From: CAIYZT01 sp031385445
Lineage (GTDB): Bacteria; Pseudomonadota; Alphaproteobacteria; Rhodobacterales; Rhodobacteraceae
Assembly (NCBI GenBank): GCA_031385445.1
Contig: JANNBM010000004.1
Location: 15,385-79,384 of the forward strand
Direction of reading: 5' to 3'
DNA length: 64,000 nucleotides
Shown: piece by piece, positions 16,065 to 25,571 of the stretch
How the letters are laid out: each line of letters opens with the position of its first letter
Position numbering within the stretch: the first letter of the stretch is position 1
Made by a program: the position numbers and the translations under genes
Notes under the pieces: model-generated
What the model was told of the DNA's origin: nothing
The model's input: only the letters and a program-made list of their open reading frames with translations
The model's database searches: none

Positions 16065-18476
16065 ATGAAATGGAAGGATGCCGGTTTGAACGATCTGAGT
16101 GTGACCCCAAACCTGCTGCGGTCCGACGTGCTGCGTCATTTGACCTTCACTTTGGGCAAGGACGAGCCGAATGCCAGCGTCTATGACTGGCGCATGGCAC
16201 TGTCTTTTGCCATTCGCGACCGGATTGTCGGGCCTTGGTTCACGTCAACCCGCCGCACCTGGGCCGAAGATCGCAAGCGCGTCTATTATCTGTCGATGGA
16301 ATTTCTGATCGGTCGCATTTTGGAGGATGCGACGGTAAATCTTGGGCTTCGTGAACAATGCCAAGAGGTTATGGCCGGTTTCGGCCAGGATTTCCGCGCG
16401 ATTGTCGAGGATGAGCCAGACGCGGCGCTTGGCAATGGCGGTCTTGGGCGGTTGGCAGCGTGTTTTATCGAAAGCATGTCGACGGTGGGCTGCCCGGCCT
16501 ATGGTTATGGGATCCGCTATGAACATGGCCTGTTTCGCCAGCGATTTGAAGGCGGCCAACAGGCCGAGGCCCCGGAAGATTGGCTGAGCCAGACCCATCC
16601 TTGGGAGTTCGCGCGGCCCGAAAGCGCCTATGTGATTCCCTTCAAGGGGCAGATTGAGAAGATCGGCGGCAAAAATGTTTGGACGCCGGGCGAGACGGTG
16701 ATCGCCAGCGCTTTTGACACGCCGGTCATCGGCTGGAAGGGCAATTGGGCCAATACGCTGCGGCTTTGGGCGGCCAAACCGACCACGCAATTTGATCTGG
16801 AGCGGTTCAACCGGGGCGATTACGCCGCCGCCGCCGAGCCGGAGGCGCTGGCCCGCACGCTAAGCCGGGTGCTTTATCCCGACGATACCACCTATCAGGG
16901 CAAGGAACTGCGCCTGAAACAAGAGTTTTTCCTGACATCAGCCGCGCTGCAAGACATCTTGCGCCGCTTCAAATCCACGCATACCGACCTGCGCGATCTG
17001 CCGAAATTCGTGGCAATTCAGATGAACGACACCCATCCCGCAATCGCCGGGCCAGAGCTTATCCGGCTTTTGGTCGATGAAAACGGCATGAGCTTTGAAG
17101 ACGCGCGCGCCACGGCGCAGGGCTGCCTTGGCTATACCAACCACACGCTTTTGCCCGAGGCGCTGGAACGCTGGGCGACGTTTACCTTTGGCACCACGCT
17201 GCCGCGCCATATGCAGATTGTAGAGCAGATCGACAGCTGGCACCGCCGGACGTTCAACCCGCCGCACTATATCGGCATCGTCAAGCACCACGAGGTGCGC
17301 ATGGGCGAGCTGGCTTTTGTGATGGCGCATAAGGTGAACGGCGTTTCGGCGCTGCATTCGGACCTGATCAAGCAAAATCTGTTTCCCGAGCTGAACAAAT
17401 TGCATCCCGGGCGGATCATCAACCAGACCAATGGCGTGACGCCGCGGCGCTGGCTGCGGATGGCAAATGCGCCCCTGTCGCGGCTGATTGACGAGACCAT
17501 CGGCCCGATCTGGGAGCAGGATCTTGATCAGTTGAAGGGGCTTGAGGCGCATGTCGATGACGCCGGGTTCCTCGGCGCGTTTGAGGGCGCAAAGCGGGCC
17601 AACAAGGTCGTGCTCGCCAATTGGATTGCTGCGGAATCGGGGGTTTTGGTATCGCCGGACGCGCTTTTCGATGTGCAGATCAAGCGGATACACGAATACA
17701 AACGTCAGCTGATGAACATCCTGCAAACCGTCGCGCATTATCAGGCGATCAAGGCAAATCCGGGCAAGTCCTGGGTGCCGCGGGTCAAGATTTTCGGCGG
17801 AAAATCTGCGCCCAGTTATTCGGTGGCCAAGGAAATTATCCATCTTATCAATGATGTGGCTGTCGTTATCAATGCTGACCCTGTGGTTGGGGACCGCCTG
17901 AAGGTGATCTATCCGACCAACTATAACGTCTCGATGGCAGAACGGCTTATTCCTGCTGCGGACCTGTCGGAACAGATTTCAACGGCTGGAAAAGAGGCCT
18001 CTGGCACCGGCAACATGAAATTCATGATGAACGGCGCGCCGACGATTGGCACGCTTGATGGGGCCAATGTTGAAATTTTGCACGAGGTTGGGGCCGAGAA
18101 CTTCTTTTTGTTCGGCATGACCGCATCTGAAGCCGTGCAGCGCCACCAGGATCCCGAACATTCCCGCAAAGCGATCGAGGCGAGCCCGGTTCTGCAAGAG
18201 GTGCTGCAAGCGATTGTCGAAGGTCAGTTCAGCCCCGATCAGACCGATCGTTATCATGCGTTGATTCACCGGATCTGGCATCACGACTACTTCCTCGTCG
18301 CAGCCGATTTTGCGGCTTATGATGATTGTCAGGGCTTGGTCGATGAAAGCTATCTTGACCGCAAGGGTTGGTTCAGAAAAGCTGCCCTTAATACGGCACG
18401 GTCGGGCTTTTTCTCCTCTGACCGCACGATCCGCAGCTATATGGCCGAGGTCTGGAATATCCCTTCTGCATTGTGA
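16065..18476 (+). CDS. glgP: Glycogen phosphorylase
   Basis: PLP enzyme releasing glucose 1-phosphate from glycogen. 803 residues with full-length family features: YYLSMEFLIGR near residue 75, NGGLGRLAACF near 124, QMNDTHPAIAGPE near 319, KRIHEYKRQLMNI near 541, and the PLP-lysine region SGTGNMKFMMNG near 647. The ATG at 16065 has no good Shine-Dalgarno; a TTG at 16086, with AAGGA 7 bases upstream, is a credible alternative that removes 7 residues. First gene of the plus-strand operon glgP-glgB-glgC-glgA-glgX-pgm; glgB follows after 6 bases. Confidence 0.97.
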   Translation: MKWKDAGLNDLSVTPNLLRSDVLRHLTFTLGKDEPNASVYDWRMALSFAIRDRIVGPWFTSTRRTWAEDRKRVYYLSMEFLIGRILEDATVNLGLREQCQEVMAGFGQDFRAIVEDEPDAALGNGGLGRLAACFIESMSTVGCPAYGYGIRYEHGLFRQRFEGGQQAEAPEDWLSQTHPWEFARPESAYVIPFKGQIEKIGGKNVWTPGETVIASAFDTPVIGWKGNWANTLRLWAAKPTTQFDLERFNRGDYAAAAEPEALARTLSRVLYPDDTTYQGKELRLKQEFFLTSAALQDILRRFKSTHTDLRDLPKFVAIQMNDTHPAIAGPELIRLLVDENGMSFEDARATAQGCLGYTNHTLLPEALERWATFTFGTTLPRHMQIVEQIDSWHRRTFNPPHYIGIVKHHEVRMGELAFVMAHKVNGVSALHSDLIKQNLFPELNKLHPGRIINQTNGVTPRRWLRMANAPLSRLIDETIGPIWEQDLDQLKGLEAHVDDAGFLGAFEGAKRANKVVLANWIAAESGVLVSPDALFDVQIKRIHEYKRQLMNILQTVAHYQAIKANPGKSWVPRVKIFGGKSAPSYSVAKEIIHLINDVAVVINADPVVGDRLKVIYPTNYNVSMAERLIPAADLSEQISTAGKEASGTGNMKFMMNGAPTIGTLDGANVEILHEVGAENFFLFGMTASEAVQRHQDPEHSRKAIEASPVLQEVLQAIVEGQFSPDQTDRYHALIHRIWHHDYFLVAADFAAYDDCQGLVDESYLDRKGWFRKAALNTARSGFFSSDRTIRSYMAEVWNIPSAL

Positions 18477-18482
18477 GGCCAT

Positions 18483-20666
18483 ATGGACGATCCTGCCTAT
18501 TTTCTGGATGATGCCGCGGCGCAAGCGATTGTCAGTGGCAGGCATGGCGATCCCTTCGCCGTCCTTGGTCTGCACAAGCGCGGTAAGGCGCAGGTCGTAA
18601 CGGCCTTCGCTCCGGGGGCCGAGGCGATGTGGGTTCTGCACGGGCGTACAGAGGTTCCGATGCGCCCGTATCCCGGTCATGCCGGACTTTTTGAGGCGGT
18701 GATTGCCAAAAAGGCCGCGTACCGGCTGAAAGCGCAGGGTTTCGGGTCGGAATGGGTCTTTGAGGATGCGTTTCGATTTGGTCCGGTGATGGGCGAGATG
18801 GACGAATACCTGCTGGGCGAGGGCACGCACAAACGCATCTGGCAGGTTCTTGGCGCGCATGTGCTGGACCATGAAGGCGTCAACGGTACACATTTCGCGG
18901 TCTGGGCGCCCAATGCCTCGCGCGTTTCGGTGGTGGGCGATTTCAACATCTGGGACGGGCGGCGCCATCCGATGCGCCGGCGCGGCGCGACCGGGGTGTG
19001 GGAAACGTTCATCCCCTCGGTGGGCGAAGGGCTTGCCTACAAATATGAAATTCTGGCTGCGGATGGCACGGTGATGCCGCTGAAGGCCGATCCGGTTGGC
19101 TTTGGCAGCGAACATGCGCCCGCGAACGCCAGCGTTGTGCGCGATATTCGCGGTGCCAAATGGCGCGACGCGGACTGGATGGCAAAACGCGGCAGCGTGC
19201 AGAACGTCGATGCCCCGATGTCGGTTTACGAGGTGCATCTTGGCTCTTGGGCCCGCGAAGAGGGCAACCGGATGCTCTCTTATGTCGAACTGGCCGATCG
19301 TCTGGTCGCTTATGTCGCGGATATGGGGTTCACCCACATCGAACTTTTGCCGATCACCGAGTTTCCGTTTGATGGATCATGGGGCTATCAACCCGTCGGC
19401 ATGTATGCCCCGACGATCCGGCACGGCCGCCCAGAAGAATTTCGCGCGCTGATCGATGCGGCCCATGAAGCGGGGCTTGGGGTGATTCTGGACTGGGTTC
19501 CGGGGCATTTTCCCACCGATGCGCATGGTCTTGGCCACTTTGACGGCACCCCGCTTTATGAACATGCCGACCCCAAAGAAGGCTTTCATCAAGACTGGAA
19601 CACGCTGATCTATAATTACGGCCGGGTCGAGGTTTCAAATTATCTCGTCTCTAACGCGCTGTATTGGCTGGAGGAATATCATTTAGACGGGCTGCGCGTG
19701 GATGCGGTCGCCTCAATGCTGTACCGCGATTATTCGCGGGACGCGGGGCAGTGGGTGCCGAACAAGGACGGCGGGCGCGAGAATTACGAAGCCATCGCGA
19801 TGCTGCAACGCATGAACATCGCGGCTTACGGCGAATGCGCGGGCATCATCACAGCAGCCGAGGAAAGCACGGCCTTTTCCGGCGTGACACGCCCGGCAGA
19901 CACGGGCGGTCTGGGATTTGGGTTCAAATGGAACATGGGGTGGATGAATGACACCCTGTCCTACATGCAAAAAGACCCGATTTACCGCAAACATCATCAC
20001 CACCAGATGACCTTTGGACTGCACTACGCCTTTTCGGAAAACTACATCCTGCCGATCAGCCATGATGAAGTCGTGCACGGCAAAGGCTCGATGATCGAAA
20101 AGATGCCGGGCAGCTGGACCGAGAAATTCGCCAACCTGCGCGCCTATTATGCGTTCATGTGGGGCCATCCGGGCAAAAAATTGCTGTTCATGGGGCTGGA
20201 ATTTGCCCAGGTTGCGGAATGGAACCACAATCAATCGCTGGACTGGCATTTGCTGGACCAGCCGTTGCACCGGGGCGTCAAGGTTCTGGTGCGCGATCTG
20301 AACCGGATTTACCGCAGCACCCCCGCGCTTCATGTGAACGACACCCGCCCCGAAGGCTTTGACTGGATCGAGTCCAATGATGCGGAGGCGTCGGTTTTCG
20401 TTTGGGCGCGCAAGGGTGCAACGGGCGACGCCATGGTGGTTTGCGTGGTCAACATGACCCCGGTTGAGCGGCGCTACCGCCTCGGTCTGCCCGCCGCGGG
20501 CCATTGGGACGAGATATTCAACAGCGACGCCGAGGCTTATGGCGGCGGCAACAGGGGCAACCTTGGGGGCGTGAAAGCCGAAAAGGTCGCGCATCAGGGA
20601 CAGGCCCATTCGGCCACGATCACGTTGCCACCTTTGGCGGCAGTGTGGTTTCGACAAGCAAAGTAG
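18483..20666 (+). CDS. glgB: 1,4-alpha-glucan branching enzyme
   Basis: GH13 enzyme that makes alpha-1,6 branches in glycogen. 727 residues: an N-terminal beta-sandwich (residues about 1-105), a CBM48-type module with HFAVWAPNASRVSVVGDFN near residue 137, and the catalytic barrel with DGLRVDAVASMLY (nucleophile Asp, near 402), AEEST (acid/base Glu, near 459) and ISHDEVVHGK (near 522). The C-terminal beta domain is intact. Six bases after glgP. It supplies the branch points for GlgA products, and the debranching enzyme GlgX is in the same operon. Confidence 0.97.
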   Translation: MDDPAYFLDDAAAQAIVSGRHGDPFAVLGLHKRGKAQVVTAFAPGAEAMWVLHGRTEVPMRPYPGHAGLFEAVIAKKAAYRLKAQGFGSEWVFEDAFRFGPVMGEMDEYLLGEGTHKRIWQVLGAHVLDHEGVNGTHFAVWAPNASRVSVVGDFNIWDGRRHPMRRRGATGVWETFIPSVGEGLAYKYEILAADGTVMPLKADPVGFGSEHAPANASVVRDIRGAKWRDADWMAKRGSVQNVDAPMSVYEVHLGSWAREEGNRMLSYVELADRLVAYVADMGFTHIELLPITEFPFDGSWGYQPVGMYAPTIRHGRPEEFRALIDAAHEAGLGVILDWVPGHFPTDAHGLGHFDGTPLYEHADPKEGFHQDWNTLIYNYGRVEVSNYLVSNALYWLEEYHLDGLRVDAVASMLYRDYSRDAGQWVPNKDGGRENYEAIAMLQRMNIAAYGECAGIITAAEESTAFSGVTRPADTGGLGFGFKWNMGWMNDTLSYMQKDPIYRKHHHHQMTFGLHYAFSENYILPISHDEVVHGKGSMIEKMPGSWTEKFANLRAYYAFMWGHPGKKLLFMGLEFAQVAEWNHNQSLDWHLLDQPLHRGVKVLVRDLNRIYRSTPALHVNDTRPEGFDWIESNDAEASVFVWARKGATGDAMVVCVVNMTPVERRYRLGLPAAGHWDEIFNSDAEAYGGGNRGNLGGVKAEKVAHQGQAHSATITLPPLAAVWFRQAK

Positions 20667-20695
20667 AAGCGGTTTGGCCGCAAAGGGGAGGGACC

Positions 20696-21967
20696 ATGCA
20701 ATCAAAACCCAATCAACGCCTATCGACGCAGGCGATGGCCTTTGTGCTTGCGGGCGGGCGAGGCAGCCGACTGAAAGAGCTGACCAATACCCGCGCAAAA
20801 CCAGCGGTGTATTTTGGCGGCAAAACCCGGATCATCGACTTTGCTTTGTCCAATGCGCTTAACTCCGGCATCCGGAAAATGGCGATTGCGACGCAGTACA
20901 AAGCGCATTCGCTGATCCGCCACATGCAGCGCGGCTGGGGGTTTTTCCGGGCCGAGCGGAACGAATACCTTGACATTCTGCCCGCTTCGCAGCGCGTGTC
21001 GGAAAACAAATGGTATCTGGGAACGGCGGATGCGGTCACGCAAAACATTGATATCGTTGATTCCTATGGGGTCAAATATATCGTCGTTCTGGCAGGTGAT
21101 CATATCTACAAGATGGATTACGAGATCATGCTGCAGCAGCATGTGGATTCGGGCGCCGATGTGACGATCGGCTGTCTGACCGTGCCGCGCAAAGAGGCCA
21201 GCGCCTTTGGCGTGATGGACGTCGATAAAAGTGGCCGGGTGCTGAAATTTCTGGAAAAGCCCAAGGATCCGCCGGGCATGCCGGGCGATCCGAACAGCAC
21301 GCTCGCCTCGATGGGGATTTACGTGTTCGACTGGAAGTTCCTGCGCGAGCTGCTGCTTGCCGATATGGACGATCCAAATTCGAGCCACGATTTCGGCAAC
21401 GATCTGATCCCCGACATCGTGAAAAACGGCAAAGCCATCGCGCATCAGTTTGCCACCAGCTGCGTGAAAAGCGGCCACGAGGACGAACCCTATTGGCGCG
21501 ATGTCGGAACGATTGATGCGTTCTGGCAGGCCAATATCGATCTGACCGACTTCCTGCCAAAACTGGATATCTACGACAACTCCTGGCCGATCTGGACCTA
21601 TTCCGAGATTTTGCCGCCCGCCAAGTTCATCCATAACGAGGATGGGCGCCGGGGTACGGCGGTTTCCTCGCTCGTGTCGGGCGATTGCATCGTTTCGGGG
21701 TCCGAAGTGGCCAATTCGCTGCTGTTCACCGGCGTTCGAACCCACAGTTATTCAAAGCTGGACTATGCCGTTGTGCTGCCGCAGGTGGTGGTGAACCGCA
21801 AGGCCGAGCTGAAGAACTGCGTGATTGACCGGGGCGTGATCATTCCTGAAGGTCTGGTCGTGGGGCAGGATCCGATTGAAGATGGCAAGTGGTTCAACCG
21901 GACGGAGTCTGGGATTGTTTTGGTGACCCAAGACATGATCGACGATTGGAGCCGGGCGAAACTTTAA
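20696..21967 (+). CDS. glgC: Glucose-1-phosphate adenylyltransferase
   Basis: ADP-glucose pyrophosphorylase, the committing and normally allosteric step of glycogen synthesis. 423 residues with FVLAGGRGSRLKELT (nucleotide binding, near residue 16), KTRIIDFALSN near 43, AGDHIYKMDY near 133, FLEKPKDPP near 185 and a left-handed beta-helix C-terminal domain. The ATG at 20696 follows AAAGGGGAGGGA, a strong ribosome-binding site. A frame extending upstream lies inside glgB and is rejected. In Rhodobacter-type organisms this enzyme is activated by fructose 6-phosphate and pyruvate; that cannot be read from the sequence. Confidence 0.97.
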   Translation: MQSKPNQRLSTQAMAFVLAGGRGSRLKELTNTRAKPAVYFGGKTRIIDFALSNALNSGIRKMAIATQYKAHSLIRHMQRGWGFFRAERNEYLDILPASQRVSENKWYLGTADAVTQNIDIVDSYGVKYIVVLAGDHIYKMDYEIMLQQHVDSGADVTIGCLTVPRKEASAFGVMDVDKSGRVLKFLEKPKDPPGMPGDPNSTLASMGIYVFDWKFLRELLLADMDDPNSSHDFGNDLIPDIVKNGKAIAHQFATSCVKSGHEDEPYWRDVGTIDAFWQANIDLTDFLPKLDIYDNSWPIWTYSEILPPAKFIHNEDGRRGTAVSSLVSGDCIVSGSEVANSLLFTGVRTHSYSKLDYAVVLPQVVVNRKAELKNCVIDRGVIIPEGLVVGQDPIEDGKWFNRTESGIVLVTQDMIDDWSRAKL

Positions 21968-22077
21968 CCGGCGCGAAGGGCTTGGATTGCCGGGGGGACG
22001 AAGGCCTTCCGGCAGCGTTTGTATCGCACCGGGGCTGCGTTTGGCGGCGGGAATAACAAAAAAGGGGGGAGGGGCGC

Positions 22078-23499
22078 ATGGGACGGGTGCTTTCAGTCGC
22101 ATCGGAATGCGTGCCATTGATGAAGACCGGCGGTTTGGCGGATGTCGTCGGGGCATTGCCCGGCGCGCTGGCCGGGGCGGGCTGGGAGATGCGGGTTTTG
22201 CTGCCCGCTTACCGCAGTTTGCGGCCCCATTTGGCCGCAATGACCGAGGTTTTGGAAGAGCCGGGGCTGTTTGGCGGCACTGGCCGGGTGTTTTTCGGCA
22301 AGGTTGAGGGGCTTGATCTGTACCTGCTGGACGCGCCGCATCTTTTTGACCGGAGCGGCGGGCCATATTCTGCCAACGGCCAGGATTTCGCCGACAATCC
22401 GCAGCGCTTTGCCGCGCTGTCCTGGGTGGCGGCCCGCATGGCGCGCGAGGGCTGCGACGGTTGGAAGCCCGACATTCTGCACGCCCATGACTGGCAGGCC
22501 GGATTCGCGCCGGCCTACCTTGCCTATGGCGGATCGGGCGGCGCCGAGACGGTGATGACGGTGCATAACATCGCGTTCCAAGGCTGGGCGCAGGCGGCCA
22601 ACCTGGGGGAATTGCGGCTGCCGGTTTCCGAGTTTCATCCCGGCGGTTTGGAGTATTTCGGCGGGCTTTCCAGCCTGAAGGCGGGGCTGATCAATGCAGG
22701 TAAAATCACAACCGTTTCAAACACCTACGCGGCAGAGTTAATGCGTCCAGAGTTTGGAATGGGGCTTGAAGGCGTCATCGCTGCACGCGCAGGCGATGTG
22801 TCGGGGATCTTGAACGGGGTCGACGCCGCCGTCTGGTCGCCCGAAGCGGAAACCGCGCCCTATTCGATGGCTTCGATGAAGGGCAAGGCGGCGCATCGGG
22901 CGGCGCTTCTGGCCGATCTTGGCCTTGATGTGCCCGGACCGCTGGCCATTCTGGTCAGCCGCCTGACCGAGCAGAAGGGCATTGATCTTTTGACGCAGGT
23001 GATGCCGGAATTTATCGCGGCGGGCGGCGGTTTGGCAATTCTCGGGTCGGGCGATCCGGTGTTGGAAGGCGCCATGCGCGGGCTCGGCGCGCGCTATCCG
23101 GCGCGGGTTTCGGTGAAGATCGGCTATGACGAAGCCTATTCGCACCGGCTGTTTTGCGGCGGAGACGCGGTGCTGGTGCCCAGCCGGTTTGAACCTTGCG
23201 GGCTGACGCAGATGTATGGGCTGCGCTATGGCACGGTGCCGGTGGTTTCGGCGGTTGGCGGTCTTGCCGATACGGTGATCAATGCTTCGCCTGCCGCGCT
23301 TGCCGCGCAGGTTGCGACCGGCATTGTGTTTCATCCGGTCGACGCGCTGTCGTTCCAGCTGGCGCTGCGCCAATTGGTGGCGCTTTATGCGGACAAGGCG
23401 GTTTGGACGCGCGTGCAGAAAAATGCGATGCGCCAGCCGGTCGGTTGGGAAGCGCCCGCGCGGGCCTATGCCGCGCTGTATGAGGGCCTTGCCCGGTGA
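22078..23499 (+). CDS. glgA: Glycogen synthase (ADP-glucose)
   Basis: GT5 enzyme adding glucose from ADP-glucose to the growing alpha-1,4 chain. 473 residues: SECVPLMKTGGLADVVGALP near residue 9 (KTGGL binds ADP-glucose), HAHDWQAG near 138, and the C-terminal Rossmann domain with VSRLTEQKGIDLL and PSRFEPCGLTQMYGLRYGT (near 370; catalytic Glu in FEPCG). The start is preceded by a GGGGGGAGGGG stretch. A 110-base gap separates it from glgC, the only sizeable gap of the operon. Its stop overlaps the glgX GTG start. Confidence 0.97.
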   Translation: MGRVLSVASECVPLMKTGGLADVVGALPGALAGAGWEMRVLLPAYRSLRPHLAAMTEVLEEPGLFGGTGRVFFGKVEGLDLYLLDAPHLFDRSGGPYSANGQDFADNPQRFAALSWVAARMAREGCDGWKPDILHAHDWQAGFAPAYLAYGGSGGAETVMTVHNIAFQGWAQAANLGELRLPVSEFHPGGLEYFGGLSSLKAGLINAGKITTVSNTYAAELMRPEFGMGLEGVIAARAGDVSGILNGVDAAVWSPEAETAPYSMASMKGKAAHRAALLADLGLDVPGPLAILVSRLTEQKGIDLLTQVMPEFIAAGGGLAILGSGDPVLEGAMRGLGARYPARVSVKIGYDEAYSHRLFCGGDAVLVPSRFEPCGLTQMYGLRYGTVPVVSAVGGLADTVINASPAALAAQVATGIVFHPVDALSFQLALRQLVALYADKAVWTRVQKNAMRQPVGWEAPARAYAALYEGLAR

Positions 23500-25568
23500 A
23501 CGCCGCCGCATTGCAGACAACGGCCGGCCTGCCTTGGCCGCTTGGCGCGACACTTTGCGAGCAAGGTGTTAATTTTGCTGTATTTTCCGCGCATGGAACG
23601 GCGGTTGATCTGTGCCTGTATTCCCCCGATGGTCGGCGGGAGTTGGCGCGGATTACCCTGCCAAATCATAGCGGTGATATCTGGCACGGCCATATCGCCG
23701 GAATTTCGGCGGGTCAGCTGTATGGATTTCGCGTCCATGGCCCCTATCATCCCGCAGAGGGGCACCGGTTTAATCCCAACAAACTGCTGCTCGACCCCTA
23801 TGCCAAGGGCATCGAGGGGCGGTTGCGCTGGTCGGATGCCTTGATGGGGTACCGCGTCGGCTCTGCCCGCGGTGATTTGTCTTTTGATGCCCGCGACAGC
23901 GCCTTTGCCATGCCCAAATCGGTGGTCGTGGACGAGCGTTTTGACTGGGGCGATGATCGCCCGCCGATGACGCCCATGGCAAATACCGTGATCTATGAGG
24001 CGCATGTCAAAGGTCTGACCAAGCTGCACCCTGCCATCACGGAAAAGCAGCGCGGCACCTATGCCGCCCTCGGCCATCCGGCAATGATCGCGCATTTTCA
24101 AGCGCTTGGCATCACAGCGGTGGAGCTTTTGCCAGTCCATGCTTATTTTGACGACCGCTTTTTGGTCGCCAAGGGCCTGCGCAACAACTGGGGCTATAAC
24201 TCCATCGGTTTTTTCGCACCCGAACCGCGCTATGGCACGCTGAAGCAGTTGAAAACGGCGGTCAAAGCGCTGCATAAGGCGGGGATCGAGGTGCTGTTGG
24301 ATGTGGTTTACAACCATACCGGCGAGGGCGATCAGTGGGGTCCGACCATCTGCCATCGCGGGTTCGACAACGTCAGCTACTACCGGCTGACCGAAAACGG
24401 CCGGTCCTATGCCAATGATGCGGGCACGGGCAACACGCTGAACCTGACCGAGGCGCCGGTGCTGCGTATGGTGATGGATTCGCTGCGCTATTGGGTCCAG
24501 CAGTGCCACATTGACGGGTTCCGCTTTGATCTGGCATCGGTGCTTGGGCGCGAATCTTATGGGTTTGACCAAGGTGCGGGCTTTTTCGATGCGCTGCGGC
24601 AGGATCCGGTGCTGGCCCATGTGAAACTGATTGCCGAGCCTTGGGATCTCGGGCCGGGCGGATATCAACTTGGGGCTTATCCAAAGCCATTCAGCGAATG
24701 GAATGACAAATTCCGCGACGGGGTGCGGCGGTTCTGGAAGGGCGATCCGGGCCAGGCGCCGGAATTGTCGCGCCGGCTTTTGGGGTCGGCCGAAAAGTTT
24801 GACCATTCCCGCCGCCCGGCAAGCTCCTCCGTCAATTACATCGCCGCGCATGACGGTTTCACGTTGCACGACCTGGTCAGCTATACCGTCAAACGCAATT
24901 TCGCCAACGGCGAGGAAAACCGGGACGGGCATGACGACAACCATGCGGACAACATGGGCGTTGAGGGGCCGACCGAAGACGTGGCGATTGGTGCGGCGCG
25001 CGGGTTGCGAAAGCGCAACCTTCTAGCGACGCTGATCTTGTCGCAAGGCACGCCGATGCTGTTGGCGGGCGACGAATTGGGCCATTCGCAGGGCGGCAAC
25101 AACAACGCTTATGCGCAGGATAATGAAACCAGCTGGATCAATTGGGCCAAGGCGGACGTCGATCTGGCCGCCTTTGTCGGCCGTCTGACCGCGCTGCGTA
25201 CGCGGCACCCGGCGCTGCGCCAGCACCGGTTCTTGCACGGAAAACCCCGCCCGGACGGCTTGCCGGATGTGATCTGGCGCCGTGCCGATGGGGCCACGCC
25301 GACGGCGGGCGACTGGCATGATGCGGCGTTCCGCTGTTTGGGCGCCGAATTGCGCCTGTCGGCCGAGGGCAGCGTCGGCAGCGACGTTGTCTTTGTCGTC
25401 TTTAACGGCGGCGAGGCGCAGCGCCTGACCCTGCCGACCACGGCGCCGGGTTGGATATGCGAACTTGACACCAGCCGACCAGATGCCCCCGCCCATGAGG
25501 TTGGATTAACGCTTGACCTGAAGGCTCAAGGTGTTGTCGTCTTTACCCCAATTGCCCAAAAGGTTTGA
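23496..25568 (+). CDS. glgX: Glycogen debranching enzyme GlgX
   Basis: GH13 isoamylase-type enzyme that hydrolyses alpha-1,6 bonds of phosphorylase-limit glycogen. 690 residues starting at a GTG overlapping the glgA stop (GTGA). Visible features: an N-terminal CBM48 (GVNFAVFSAHGTAVDLCLY, near residue 24), DVVYNHTGEGDQWGPT near 268, nucleophile Asp in FRFDLASVLGRE near 340, acid/base Glu in IAEPWDLGPGGYQ near 378, and AHDGFTLHDLVSYT near 450. Works with GlgP to complete glycogen breakdown in the same operon. Confidence 0.96.
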   Translation: MNAAALQTTAGLPWPLGATLCEQGVNFAVFSAHGTAVDLCLYSPDGRRELARITLPNHSGDIWHGHIAGISAGQLYGFRVHGPYHPAEGHRFNPNKLLLDPYAKGIEGRLRWSDALMGYRVGSARGDLSFDARDSAFAMPKSVVVDERFDWGDDRPPMTPMANTVIYEAHVKGLTKLHPAITEKQRGTYAALGHPAMIAHFQALGITAVELLPVHAYFDDRFLVAKGLRNNWGYNSIGFFAPEPRYGTLKQLKTAVKALHKAGIEVLLDVVYNHTGEGDQWGPTICHRGFDNVSYYRLTENGRSYANDAGTGNTLNLTEAPVLRMVMDSLRYWVQQCHIDGFRFDLASVLGRESYGFDQGAGFFDALRQDPVLAHVKLIAEPWDLGPGGYQLGAYPKPFSEWNDKFRDGVRRFWKGDPGQAPELSRRLLGSAEKFDHSRRPASSSVNYIAAHDGFTLHDLVSYTVKRNFANGEENRDGHDDNHADNMGVEGPTEDVAIGAARGLRKRNLLATLILSQGTPMLLAGDELGHSQGGNNNAYAQDNETSWINWAKADVDLAAFVGRLTALRTRHPALRQHRFLHGKPRPDGLPDVIWRRADGATPTAGDWHDAAFRCLGAELRLSAEGSVGSDVVFVVFNGGEAQRLTLPTTAPGWICELDTSRPDAPAHEVGLTLDLKAQGVVVFTPIAQKV

Positions 25569-25571
25569 GCC

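Noticed and set aside
17979..19337. Minus-strand open frame of about 450 codons opposite glgP and glgB
   Set aside because: Antisense to two clear full-length enzymes, with basic low-complexity composition and no ribosome-binding site.
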